Below are positions 36,156 to 43,547 of a DNA stretch of 64,000 bases, in pieces. The notes under the pieces were generated by a model. That model was not told the origin of the DNA. It ran no database searches and saw only the letters and a program-made list of their open reading frames with translations. This DNA is from Rhodobacter flavimaris (GTDB taxonomy: Bacteria > Pseudomonadota > Alphaproteobacteria > Rhodobacterales > Rhodobacteraceae). Each line of letters opens with the position of its first letter. The first letter of the stretch is position 1. Location: positions 356,650 through 420,649 of the forward strand of contig NZ_JAJUOS010000002.1 of assembly GCF_021378075.1 (NCBI RefSeq), in the 5' to 3' direction. The position numbers and the translations under genes are program-made.

Positions 36156-37904
36156 TCAGGCGGCGCGCAGCTTGGCCGTAGCCTCGGTATCGACGCTCAG
36201 CGTGTCGCGGTCGGTGATGACGACGCCATAGTCCTGCCGGGCGCCTTCGAGGCTGACGAGACCGTTGCGCACATCCTCGACCACCTTCTGGATGTCACGC
36301 TCGAAGGGGTTGCCATAGCCGCCGCCGCCGGGGTTCTTGTTGGCCGCGCGCTCGCCGGGCTGGATCGTCTCGATGACGTTCTCGGTGATGATCTGCGTCT
36401 CGCCGTTTCGGGTCACCTCAAGCCGCCCGACCTTGGGCTGCACCATCGCTGATTTCGCCCCGGCCGCGCCCATCGCGGGAATGCGGCGGCCCTCGCCAAA
36501 GGTGATCAGCGTCATCGGACTGTCCAGGGGCTCGACCTCCCAGCAGGTGCCCGAGCCGCCACGGTTCTTGCCCGCCCCGCCCGAGTCTTCCATCAGCGAG
36601 TAGCGATGGATGATGATCGGGTAGCTGTGTTCGAGCATCTCGATATCGCCCGAGGTCAGCGCGCCGAAGCAGCACTCGGGTCCGCAGGCGTGCCAGCCGT
36701 CCTGGCTGGCCGTAGCCCCGGCGCCCGAGATGATCGAGGCCAGCACCATGGTCACGTATTCCTCGTCGTGCCGGTTGTCCCAGCCCGCGATGTTGCAGCC
36801 GTTGGCATGGCCCCAGCTGGCCGAGACCTTGGCGGGCGCGGCCTGTTCGAAGGCAAGGCGCACCGCATCGGTCAGGGTCTCCATCGGCGTAGTGGTGCAG
36901 TTCATGTGCGGCGCCGGCGACTTGGCGTTGCACAGCGTGCCCTTCGGCCCCATGTCGGTGCTGACGCAGCGGTACAGCCCCTCGTTATAGGGTGGCGGCA
37001 ACTGAGCGAACATCATCAGCCCGAGATAGACGCCCGAGTGGCTGTTGCCCTCATAGCTGTTGATGAAATAGGGGATCTGCGGCGGGCTCACGATCTCGAT
37101 ATGGCAGCTGTCGCCGGTGATGGTGACGGTCGCCTTGATCTCGAAATCGCCAAAACCGTGGCCCGCGTCTTCGAGGATCGCGGTGCCGGTATAGGTGCCG
37201 TCGGGCACTTCCGAGATCAGCTTGCGCATATGCGCCTCGGCCATGTCGAGCAGCTCGGCGATGCAATCCTGCACGACATCCTTGCCGTATTTGTCCATCA
37301 GCCCCTTGAGGTTGCGCGCCCCCACCTGACAGGCGCCGATCAGCGCGTTGAAATCGCCTTCCTGATCGCGGCGGGCGCGCATGTTGGTCAGCAGAAGGTT
37401 CATCACGTCATGGCGCGGCTTGCCCTTGTCCCACAGCTTCACCGGGGGAATGCGCAGACCCTCGGCAAAAATCTCGGTCGCATTGGGGTTGTAGCCGGCG
37501 GGCACCGGGCCGCCGATATCGGTCAGGTGGCCCTTGCAGACGGTCCAGAACACCAACTCGCCCTCGTAGAAGACGGGCATATACATGCAGGTGTCGATGA
37601 TATGGCTGCCGCCATAGGCCGGATCGTTATGCAGGATCAGGTCGCCCTCATTGATGTCGCCATCGAAGAACCCGGCCACCGATTTCATCGCCGGAATCAG
37701 CGAGCCGAGGTGAATCGGGATGTCCTGCCCCTGCAGGATCATCTCGGGCGTGTGGTTGAACAGCGCCGTCGAATAGTCATGCGCCAGGTTGAACACCGAC
37801 GAGCGCGCCGTCTGCTCAAGGGTCAGCGTCATTTCGCGCTGCGTGGTTTCCAGCACGCCCCGCACCACCGACAGGGTGATCGGGTCCACATTACGTTTAG
37901 GCAT
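36156..37904 (-). CDS. hyuB: Hydantoinase/oxoprolinase family protein, HyuB type
   Basis: A 582-residue partner subunit of the hydantoinase B family. Early motif VDPITLSVVRGVLETTQREMTLTLEQTARS is diagnostic, as are LHNDPAYGGSHIIDTCMYMPVF (metal and substrate region) and CKGHLTDIGGPVPAG. The C-terminal PGGGGYGNPFERD tail is typical. The start at 37904 is chosen since GGGGAG is spaced correctly for it; an ATG two codons earlier sits too close to that site. First gene of the operon, preceded by a 309-base divergent regulatory region. Confidence 0.86.
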   Translation of the reverse strand: MPKRNVDPITLSVVRGVLETTQREMTLTLEQTARSSVFNLAHDYSTALFNHTPEMILQGQDIPIHLGSLIPAMKSVAGFFDGDINEGDLILHNDPAYGGSHIIDTCMYMPVFYEGELVFWTVCKGHLTDIGGPVPAGYNPNATEIFAEGLRIPPVKLWDKGKPRHDVMNLLLTNMRARRDQEGDFNALIGACQVGARNLKGLMDKYGKDVVQDCIAELLDMAEAHMRKLISEVPDGTYTGTAILEDAGHGFGDFEIKATVTITGDSCHIEIVSPPQIPYFINSYEGNSHSGVYLGLMMFAQLPPPYNEGLYRCVSTDMGPKGTLCNAKSPAPHMNCTTTPMETLTDAVRLAFEQAAPAKVSASWGHANGCNIAGWDNRHDEEYVTMVLASIISGAGATASQDGWHACGPECCFGALTSGDIEMLEHSYPIIIHRYSLMEDSGGAGKNRGGSGTCWEVEPLDSPMTLITFGEGRRIPAMGAAGAKSAMVQPKVGRLEVTRNGETQIITENVIETIQPGERAANKNPGGGGYGNPFERDIQKVVEDVRNGLVSLEGARQDYGVVITDRDTLSVDTEATAKLRAA

Positions 37905-38043
37905 TTGCATTCTCCCCGTTTGGGAAGCAGCCACGACGACAGGGGCGCCGAAACGGCGCTGTCGTTAGTCTCCCTGTTCACCGGGCCGCTTTCCGGCCTC
38001 TCAACATGACGATCAGCTTGCGGGGAAATCGTGCCGCGATCTT

Positions 38044-38078
38044 GCAGCGCCGTGCGGGATGATTTGCAATTCCGTGCA
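38044..38078. promoter_or_regulatory. Candidate AraC-type operator in the hyu/regulator intergenic region
   Basis: Two direct copies of GCA-N3-CCGTGC start at 38044 and 38066, 22 bases apart, close to two helical turns, as AraC-family dimers often require. A shortened third copy lies at 38119-38130. The 309-base gap 37905-38213 must hold both divergent promoters; nothing else in it is recognisable. Confidence 0.4.
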
Positions 38079-38213
38079 GTCCAGCGGGCGCATTTATCCC
38101 TGCGCGCATGAAACCTTGGCAATCCGCGCACAGGGACAAATCCGTCACGCAATTTTCTTGATATGCTGGGTGCCCACGGCTAGCGATTCTACAGGCGCTG
38201 AGGGAGAAGGCGC

Positions 38214-39164
38214 ATGGAACTGACGGCACATAGCACGGCACAGATAGAACCGGCCCACCGATCCGCGCATTGGAATCGCGTGATCGCGGAGACCTATTTT
38301 CCCCTGCACCTGACCTTTCGCGATGCGGGTTCCTTCAGCGGTCTGCTGGAAAAGCGGCAGATGGGCCACGTGTCGCTATCGCGTCTGGTAACCGAGCCGC
38401 TGCAATATGAGCGCCGCCCCACTCACATCTCTTACGCCGATGACGAGGAATATCTGATCACCGTGCCGCGCCTCAGCCCGGTCGAGTTTCGCCAGCTTGG
38501 CCGCGAGGTGCGCTGCGATCCGGGCGGGTTCATCCTGGAACGCGGGGATGAGCCCTACCGATTTTCTTACGGCGCGCCGAATGAGCTTGGCGTGCTCAAG
38601 ATCTCCAAGCGCGCGCTTTCTGAGAAGCTGCGCGACCCGGACAGGCTTTGCGCGCGGGTCTTTGACGCCAGCGAGGGGCTGCCTGCGCTTTTCACGCAGA
38701 TGATGGCGCAGTTGCAGGCCCTGCCGGCGACCGAGGCGCGGGCCGCAGATATCCTTGGCCGTCAGTTGATCGAGGTGCTGGCACTCGCGCTTGACGATCA
38801 GATTGACCGCGACGAGGGCGTGCGCACCGCTGTCCGCGCGGGGCACCTGCGCCGCGCGGAACAGATCATCCGCCAGAACCTCTCCAATCCGAACCTCGCC
38901 CCCGATCTGGTGGCCGATGCCTGCGGCATCTCGAAGCGCTACCTGCACGAGCTGTTCAGCGACACCAACAAGACCGTCTCGCAGTTCATCCGGGATGAGC
39001 GCCTGATCGCCGCGCGCGACATGATCGGCTCGTCACTGCACGTGCCGATGGCCGAGATCGCCTATCGCTTCGGCTTCTCGGACCAGGCGCAATTCTCGCG
39101 GCTGTTTCGGGCGATGTTCGGGCAAACCCCATCTGATTGGCGGCGGAACGCGCGCAAGGCCTGA
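38214..39164 (+). CDS. AraC-family transcriptional regulator
   Basis: A 316-residue regulator with an N-terminal cupin-like AraC-binding domain (LHLTFRDAGSFSGLLEKRQMGHVSLSRLVTEPLQYERRP) and a C-terminal double helix-turn-helix. The second HTH (MAEIAYRFGFSDQAQFSRLFRAMFGQTPSDWRR) is the standard AraC signature. Divergent from the hyuB-led operon, hence the likely activator of that pathway; the inducer would be its substrate or product. Start at 38214 follows GAGAAGG. Confidence 0.9.
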   Translation: MELTAHSTAQIEPAHRSAHWNRVIAETYFPLHLTFRDAGSFSGLLEKRQMGHVSLSRLVTEPLQYERRPTHISYADDEEYLITVPRLSPVEFRQLGREVRCDPGGFILERGDEPYRFSYGAPNELGVLKISKRALSEKLRDPDRLCARVFDASEGLPALFTQMMAQLQALPATEARAADILGRQLIEVLALALDDQIDRDEGVRTAVRAGHLRRAEQIIRQNLSNPNLAPDLVADACGISKRYLHELFSDTNKTVSQFIRDERLIAARDMIGSSLHVPMAEIAYRFGFSDQAQFSRLFRAMFGQTPSDWRRNARKA

Positions 39165-39197
39165 TGGGCCATGACAATCGGGAGCTATGGGGAGAGA

Positions 39198-39274
39198 TGG
39201 TACAGCCTCCCCGGCTCGAACGGGGGACCCCCAGATCCACAATCTGGTGCTCTAACCAACTGAGCTAAGGCTGC
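39198..39274 (-). tRNA. tRNA-His (GTG anticodon)
   Basis: A 77-base tRNA including encoded CCA. The anticodon arm is CCAGA-TTGTGGA-TCTGG, giving anticodon GTG. The T arm CCCCG-TTCGAGC-CGGGG and the D arm are canonical. The acceptor stem pairs G1 with U72 and the discriminator is A73, with T at position -1: the universal G-1:C73 pair is absent. Loss of G-1 is known for a group of alphaproteobacteria. Confidence 0.95.
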
Positions 39275-39285
39275 ACTGCGGGCGG

Positions 39286-39313
39286 ATTTAGCCTCAGTGA
39301 CCGGGGATTGCAA
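39286..39313 (-). promoter_or_regulatory. tRNA-His promoter
   Basis: TTGCAA (-35, 39313-39308) and CTAAAT (-10, 39291-39286) with a 16-base spacer, placing the start a few bases before the tRNA 5' end. Confidence 0.5.
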
Positions 39314-39425
39314 GAGCCTGTGGACCAAAGCGCGCGCATTTTCCGCCCCAATGCTTCCGGCGATTTCCGTTGCGCCGCGGCCCCTTCAACGCTACCGAAG
39401 CTATTCAGAGAAAACGGAGGCCAGC

Positions 39426-39659
39426 ATGGGTATCGACAGCGAAAGCGACGTCGCGGCGAATCTTCAGATCGGGCCGACCTCGATCGGGATGGTGCGGATC
39501 TATGTCGAGGGCGAGGGAATCGACCTGCCGCTGGATTTCGACCCCGAAGAGGCCGAGGAAATCGCCGAAGAGCTTCTGGCAGCCGCCGAGGCCGCGCGCG
39601 AGATCCTTTCAGGCGGCGCGAACACCTCGGGTGGCAAGCCCAAGAAGGGCAAGCGTTAA
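39426..39659 (+). CDS. Small acidic conserved protein (DUF6324-like)
   Basis: A 77-residue protein: MGIDSESDVAANLQIGPTS, a short beta-hairpin-like stretch (MVRIYVEGEGIDLPLDF), an acidic alanine-rich helix (EEAEEIAEELLAAAEAAREI) and a lysine-rich tail. It resembles a small Rhodobacterales family (DUF6324) of unknown function. Start at 39426 behind GGAGG; longer upstream frames run through the tRNA-His flank and are rejected. Convergent with mmcB with a 3-base gap. Confidence 0.65.
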   Translation: MGIDSESDVAANLQIGPTSIGMVRIYVEGEGIDLPLDFDPEEAEEIAEELLAAAEAAREILSGGANTSGGKPKKGKR

Positions 39660-39662
39660 GGG

Positions 39663-40118
39663 CTAGATCAGCCCGGCGCGCGGCATGCCCGGATCAGTCC
39701 GCGCGTGCAGGCGCTGCGCCGCGACGCGCGCGAAATCAAGCATCAGAGATTTGCGCCGCGCGGGCGCCAAAGCCCGGTTCGGCGCCTCGCGCAACATTTC
39801 GGCGCCGTATCCGTCGGCGATGAACAGCCCCGTTTCGTCAGGCAGCAGATCCATCGGAAAGTCCCGGTCCACCGCCCAGAAATAGCGGTCGCACCAGTCG
39901 AGATAGCCCTCCCACTTGCGATCGGACATGAAATCCGCGCGACTGGACTTGCACTCGATGATCCAGACCTCGCCCTTGCGGCCAAGCGCCATCACATCGG
40001 CGCGCAGGCGCGGGCGCAGGGGCATCTCGGACACGCAGGCGAATCCCAGATCAAGTAGGCACCGGCTGGTGCCGCGCGCCAGAATCTGACCGGGGGTAAG
40101 GGCAGTCTCGGTGTTCAT
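39663..40118 (-). CDS. mmcB: MmcB-family DNA repair protein
   Basis: A 151-residue nuclease-fold protein of the MmcB (DUF1052) family, an SOS-induced factor for mitomycin C resistance in Caulobacter. The restriction-endonuclease-like core is visible: RLRADVMALGRKGEVWIIECKSSRADF, with the D..ExK metal site, then KWEGYLDWCDRYFWAVDRDFP. The start at 40118 has no Shine-Dalgarno but lies five to ten bases after a -10-like TATTTT, suggesting a leaderless message. A LexA-type site is 12 bases upstream. Confidence 0.87.
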   Translation of the reverse strand: MNTETALTPGQILARGTSRCLLDLGFACVSEMPLRPRLRADVMALGRKGEVWIIECKSSRADFMSDRKWEGYLDWCDRYFWAVDRDFPMDLLPDETGLFIADGYGAEMLREAPNRALAPARRKSLMLDFARVAAQRLHARTDPGMPRAGLI

Positions 40119-40129
40119 AGGTAAAATAT

Positions 40130-40144
40130 GAACGAAGCGTGAAC
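40130..40144 (-). promoter_or_regulatory. LexA (SOS) box of mmcB
   Basis: On the minus strand GTTC-N7-GTTC, the exact direct-repeat LexA operator known in Rhodobacter and other alphaproteobacteria. It abuts the TATTTT -10 candidate, so a bound repressor would block RNA polymerase. Confidence 0.8.
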
Positions 40145-40160
40145 ACAAGTCCAGCGCGGG

Positions 40161-40550
40161 CTATGTGCCGACGAATGCCTGCAAGAGCACCCAGGCCAGC
40201 AACGCACCATGCGCCACCAGCAGGCACATCACCGCAAGCGAGCCGAGATCCTTGGCGTCCCGCGCCGCCTCGGACCATTCGGGCGAGACGCGGTCTACCA
40301 GCGCCTCGATCGCGGTATTCAGCGCCTCGACCGCGACCAGCAGGCAAAACAGGATAACGAAGCCCAGGATCACCGCCGCCCCGGCCCCAAGCGCCAGATA
40401 GGCCGCGAGCAGCGCGACGAAGGCCAGCACCTCATGCCGGAAGGCAGACTCGCGCGACAGCCGCCGCAGACCGCTGGCCGAGTAGCGCGCAGCGGCAAAG
40501 AGATGGGCAAGCCCATGCTTGCGCGGGGGAATCCGATCTGGTGGGGTCAT
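40161..40550 (-). CDS. dgkA: Diacylglycerol kinase (prokaryotic, DgkA)
   Basis: A 129-residue inner-membrane enzyme phosphorylating diacylglycerol to recycle lipid from membrane-derived glucan or lipoprotein reactions. The DgkA signature is present as LVAVEALNTAIEALVDRVSPEWSEAARDAKDLGSLAV, holding the catalytic and metal Glu residues. Three transmembrane helices are evident. It lies 42 bases upstream of mmcB on the same strand, but mmcB has its own LexA promoter. Confidence 0.93.
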   Translation of the reverse strand: MTPPDRIPPRKHGLAHLFAAARYSASGLRRLSRESAFRHEVLAFVALLAAYLALGAGAAVILGFVILFCLLVAVEALNTAIEALVDRVSPEWSEAARDAKDLGSLAVMCLLVAHGALLAWVLLQAFVGT

Positions 40551-40613
40551 GGCGCCTCCGGGTCAGGGCGACGGTGCACGACCCGGCGCGGCAAGGCAAG
40601 CGCATGATGGCCC

Positions 40614-40642
40614 TTGTCGAGCGGCCAGCGCGCGCCTATCTG
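40614..40642 (+). promoter_or_regulatory. Sigma-70 promoter of the probable 6S RNA
   Basis: TTGTCG (40614-40619) and TATCTG (40637-40642) with a 17-base spacer, pointing into the structured region that starts near 40649. Confidence 0.45.
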
Positions 40643-40648
40643 TGGGAG

Positions 40649-40816
40649 CGGCGGTTACTGCTCTTCTCGTGAACGGGGCCCTTTTCCAGTGGCCGATAAG
40701 CATTTCCGAGGGGGCTGGCTCTGCCGGGATCGTGGTCTCGGTATCTGGCTCCCACCTGATTTATTCAGGCTCTCGGGAAATTCACGCCCCCACGGTCGCT
40801 GCGGTTTCCGCCACCT
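40649..40816 (+). ncRNA. ssrS: Probable 6S RNA
   Basis: No protein gene fits here, but the DNA folds as a long rod. Outer pairing joins GGCGG (40650-40654) with CCGCC (40808-40812), and GTG/GGGGC (40669-40679) with GCCCC/CAC (40786-40793). Next come TTTCC with GGGAA, then a large open bubble beginning GTGGCCGATAAGC. A CCTGA-TTTAT-TCAGG hairpin lies on its 3' side, and a terminal hairpin pairs GGGGGCT (40710-40716) with GGCTCCC (40747-40753). The CCGATA motif at the bubble entry and the small 3' bubble hairpin match the 6S layout in E. coli. A good sigma-70 promoter precedes it. The ends are approximate and the identification rests on hand folding. Confidence 0.5.
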
Positions 40817-40831
40817 TCCCTCAGCGCAAAG

Positions 40832-40857
40832 AAAAAGCCCCCCGAAACCGGAGGGCC
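40832..40857 (-). terminator. Terminator of the 111-residue membrane protein gene
   Basis: Eight-base-pair stem with one G-U pair (40849-40856 with 40837-40844), GTTT loop on the minus strand, then a five-T run. It starts 20 bases after the gene's stop. Confidence 0.8.
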
Positions 40858-40876
40858 TTGCATCTTGTCGGCTGAA

Positions 40877-41212
40877 TCAGCGCGGCATCTTGCGGCGCTG
40901 CACCGGGGCCTCGACCCGCACGGGCACCATCTGCGCCGAGGCATCGACCGCAGGGATCGCATCGCGCTTGCCGCCGCCGGGGGTATCGTCGTCATGCGCC
41001 ATGCGCATGATGCTGATCGCGAATTGCACGCCCGAGAAGACGACCGTGTTGAACACCACCAGAAGCGCCACCGCGATATAGCCGATGTCCGAGCTGGAGA
41101 TCAGGTGCCACAGGTTCGCGACGTTGAACCACAGCAGAAGTCCGACGAAGGCCACCGAAAGGCCGAGACCGGCGATGACGTTGCGAATGTAAAGCCGAAC
41201 GAGTTCAGGCAT
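40877..41212 (-). CDS. Two-helix inner-membrane protein, unknown function
   Basis: A 111-residue protein. Two hydrophobic helices (VIAGLGLSVAFVGLLLWFNV and IGYIAVALLVVFNTVVFSGVQFAI) are joined by a short polar loop, NLWHLISSSD. A polar cytosolic tail with DDDTPGGGKRD and a basic end RRKMPR follows. No recognised family. Start at 41212 behind GGAG; own terminator, so probably monocistronic. It lies between the probable 6S RNA and nusB, which gives no functional hint. Confidence 0.75.
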   Translation of the reverse strand: MPELVRLYIRNVIAGLGLSVAFVGLLLWFNVANLWHLISSSDIGYIAVALLVVFNTVVFSGVQFAISIMRMAHDDDTPGGGKRDAIPAVDASAQMVPVRVEAPVQRRKMPR

Positions 41213-41351
41213 GGCGACTCCCCTTCCATTGCCTCCAATGTAGCGCAGGATTCGCAGAATCAAACGGGCTATCTCGCCGCAGGGCGGCGTCGCGGCGGAA
41301 TTCGGCGTGAAAATACCGCCACTTGCCCAACGGTTTGGCAGAGTTAGAGGC

Positions 41352-41855
41352 TCAGAACGCCTCGGGGCGGAACTCGTGGGCCATGTGGTCAAGCACGGCA
41401 TTGACGAATTTCGGCTCTTTCCCGTCGGGGAAGAAGGCCCGCGCGACATCCACGAACTCGGTGATGACCACCTTGGGCGGGGTGCCGGGGTTCAGAAGCT
41501 CGGCGCCCGCCGCACGAAACAGCGCGCGCAGAACCGGGTCGATCCGGTCGATCGGCCATTTCGCCACCAGCGCACGATCCGTCGCCTGGTCGATCTTGGC
41601 CTGCCAGACGACCGCGTCGTCCATCAGGCGGCGGAAAAGCTTGCTGTCGCCCTCGGCCAGCTCATCGCCGCCGTCTTCCAGCGCGGTGCCGAACCGGAAG
41701 GACTCGAATTCGCGCACGACGCGGTCCACCCCCTGCCCCGAGGCTTCCATCTGAAACAGCGCCTGCACCGCATAAAGTCGGGCGGCGGATTTCATCTGGC
41801 GCTTTTCTTCAAGCGTGCGCTTCTTCGGCGTTTCGGGGGCGGTGTCGTCGGTCAT
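41352..41855 (-). CDS. nusB: Transcription antitermination factor NusB
   Basis: A 167-residue all-helical RNA-binding protein that joins NusE/S10 at boxA sites and is needed for rRNA antitermination. The core starts KSAARLYAVQALFQMEASGQ, the classic NusB opening, and ends ITEFVDVARAFFPDGKEPKFVNAVLDHMAHE. The N-terminal 20 residues are an extra basic tail. Its ATG overlaps the ribH stop as ATGA, the conserved ribH-nusB coupling. Confidence 0.94.
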   Translation of the reverse strand: MTDDTAPETPKKRTLEEKRQMKSAARLYAVQALFQMEASGQGVDRVVREFESFRFGTALEDGGDELAEGDSKLFRRLMDDAVVWQAKIDQATDRALVAKWPIDRIDPVLRALFRAAGAELLNPGTPPKVVITEFVDVARAFFPDGKEPKFVNAVLDHMAHEFRPEAF

Positions 41856-42403
41856 GCTTGGCTCGGTCCTTCGGTCTCGCCGGCGATGCGGAACGACTCA
41901 CCCTGCGGGCGGAATCCGATCCCTTTCGTCCGGCCCGCCCATTTGCGCGATAGCGCGACAAGATGCAAGGCCGCAGCGGCAGCGCCGCCGCCCTTGTTCT
42001 GGTCGGCCGGATCGGCGCGGACCTCGGCCTGCTTGCGGTTCTCGACCGTCAGGATGCCATTGCCGATGCACACGCCCTGCAGGCCCAGCAGGGTCAACCC
42101 GCGCGAGCTGTCATTGCAGACGGTGTCGTAATGCGTGGTCTCGCCCCGGATCACGCAGCCAAGCGCGACGTAGCCGTCATAGTCGGCCATGCGCGAGGCC
42201 ATCCCGATAGCGGTGGGCACCTCGAGCGCGCCGGGCACCTCGATCAGATCGACGCTAGCGCCGGCTTCAGCGGCAACGGCTTTTGCTCCGGAGATCAGGT
42301 TGTCGGCAATATCCTTGTAGTAAGGCGCCACGACGATCAGCAAACGCACCGGCTTGTCAAAGCTAGGCATCGGCGGGGTGTAGTGCAACTCGTGTCCGGC
42401 CAT
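41852..42403 (-). CDS. ribH: 6,7-dimethyl-8-ribityllumazine synthase
   Basis: Condenses the pyrimidine intermediate with 3,4-dihydroxybutanone phosphate in riboflavin synthesis. The 183-residue protein has VDLIEVPGALEVPTAIGMA, the phosphate loop GCVIRGETTHYDTVCNDSSRGLTLLG and PIGNG-like VCIGNGILTVEN. Start at 42403 behind GAGGAG. Slightly long for the family owing to a C-terminal extension (WAGRTKGIGFRPQGESFRIAGE). Between the ribB-type gene and nusB. Confidence 0.94.
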   Translation of the reverse strand: MAGHELHYTPPMPSFDKPVRLLIVVAPYYKDIADNLISGAKAVAAEAGASVDLIEVPGALEVPTAIGMASRMADYDGYVALGCVIRGETTHYDTVCNDSSRGLTLLGLQGVCIGNGILTVENRKQAEVRADPADQNKGGGAAAAALHLVALSRKWAGRTKGIGFRPQGESFRIAGETEGPSQA

Positions 42404-42413
42404 GATCGTCTCC

Positions 42414-43547
42414 TCAGTATCCGCGCGTGCCCGCGATTTCGAGCCCGTAGCCCTCAAGCCCGACCACCTTCGGCAGGCCCGAATTCGTCAGCAGGACCAG
42501 TTTCGACAGCCCAAGTGCCGACAGGATCTGTGCACCAAGTCCGTATTGGCGTAGCGTCTGCGGCGAGGCCTCGCCCGGACGCGACATCTTCATCGAGGTC
42601 TCGCGCAGCAGCACGACAACGCCGCGCCCCTCGTCCGCGATGGCCTGCATCGCGCGGCCCATCTCGCCCTGCTTGGCGGGGTTGAGGCCCAGCACATCGA
42701 CCATCGGGTCAAGCGCATGCATCCGCACAAGAACCGGCTCGGCGGTCGAGATGTCGCCCTTGGTAAGCACGATATGCTCGGCGCCCTCGGTCTCGTCGCT
42801 GAAGATGCGCATCGACCAGTCACCGCCGTAAAGCGAATGCACCGGGCTTTGCGAGGTTTCGCGCACCAGATTGTCGTAACGGCGGCGGTAAGCGATCAGG
42901 TCCGAGATCGTGCCGATCTTCAGGCCATGTTTCTGCGCAAACCCGATCAGGTCGGGCAGGCGCGCCATCGAGCCGTCCTCGTTCATGATCTCGCAGATCA
43001 CGCCGGCGGGGTTCAGCCCGGCGAGACGAGAAATATCGACCGCGGCCTCGGTATGGCCGGCGCGCACCAGCACGCCGCCCTCGCGGGCGCGCAGCGGGAA
43101 GACGTGGCCCGGGGTCGCAATGTCGGCCTGGCCCTTGCTGGCGTCGATGGCCACGGCAATCGTGCGTGCGCGGTCATGCGCCGAGATGCCGGTCGAGACC
43201 CCCTCGCGCGCCTCGATCGAGACGGTGAAGGCGGTTTCGTGGCGGCTCGAGTTCGACGACGACATCAGCGACAGGCCAAGCGCGTCAATCCGCGAGCCGG
43301 GCATGGCGAGGCAAATCAGCCCGCGCCCGTGCATCGCCATGAAGTTGATCGCGTTGGGCGTCGCCATCTGCGCGGGGATCACCAGATCGCCCTCGTTCTC
43401 GCGGTCCTCGTGATCGACCAGGATAAACATCTTGCCGTTGCGGGCGTCCTCGATGATCTCCTCGACCGATGAGATCATGCTCGAATAGCTCTGCTCGACC
43501 GGGCCGGGCGTTTCATGGTTGCCGGACTTGTTCACCGGTTGGGTCAT
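42414..43547 (-). CDS. ribB: 3,4-dihydroxy-2-butanone-4-phosphate synthase with a degenerate GTP cyclohydrolase II-like domain
   Basis: The N-terminal part of the 377-residue protein is a full DHBP synthase: DHEDRENEGD at residues 45-54, MHGRGLICLAMP, SSRHETAFTVSIEA and the RAREGGVLVRAGHTEAAVD region. It converts ribulose-5-phosphate to the C4 unit of riboflavin. Residues 230-377 have the fold of GTP cyclohydrolase II but no cysteine at all. The zinc site and GTP-binding H-S-x-C-L-T-G-D/CDCG motifs are replaced by MHALDPMVDVLGLNPAKQG, so cyclohydrolase activity is very unlikely. Start at 43547 behind AGGAG, overlapping the ribE stop as ATGA. Confidence 0.9.
   Translation of the reverse strand: MTQPVNKSGNHETPGPVEQSYSSMISSVEEIIEDARNGKMFILVDHEDRENEGDLVIPAQMATPNAINFMAMHGRGLICLAMPGSRIDALGLSLMSSSNSSRHETAFTVSIEAREGVSTGISAHDRARTIAVAIDASKGQADIATPGHVFPLRAREGGVLVRAGHTEAAVDISRLAGLNPAGVICEIMNEDGSMARLPDLIGFAQKHGLKIGTISDLIAYRRRYDNLVRETSQSPVHSLYGGDWSMRIFSDETEGAEHIVLTKGDISTAEPVLVRMHALDPMVDVLGLNPAKQGEMGRAMQAIADEGRGVVVLLRETSMKMSRPGEASPQTLRQYGLGAQILSALGLSKLVLLTNSGLPKVVGLEGYGLEIAGTRGY

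Noticed and set aside
33801..36452. An 883-residue plus-strand frame opposite hyuA
   Set aside because: Rich in His, Arg, Gln and Asp in the way of antisense shadows; the minus-strand HyuA is a clear family match.
40630..40760. SRP (4.5S) RNA in the structured region after dgkA
   Set aside because: The conserved GGAAGCAGCC-type loop is missing; the rod with a central bubble fits 6S RNA better.
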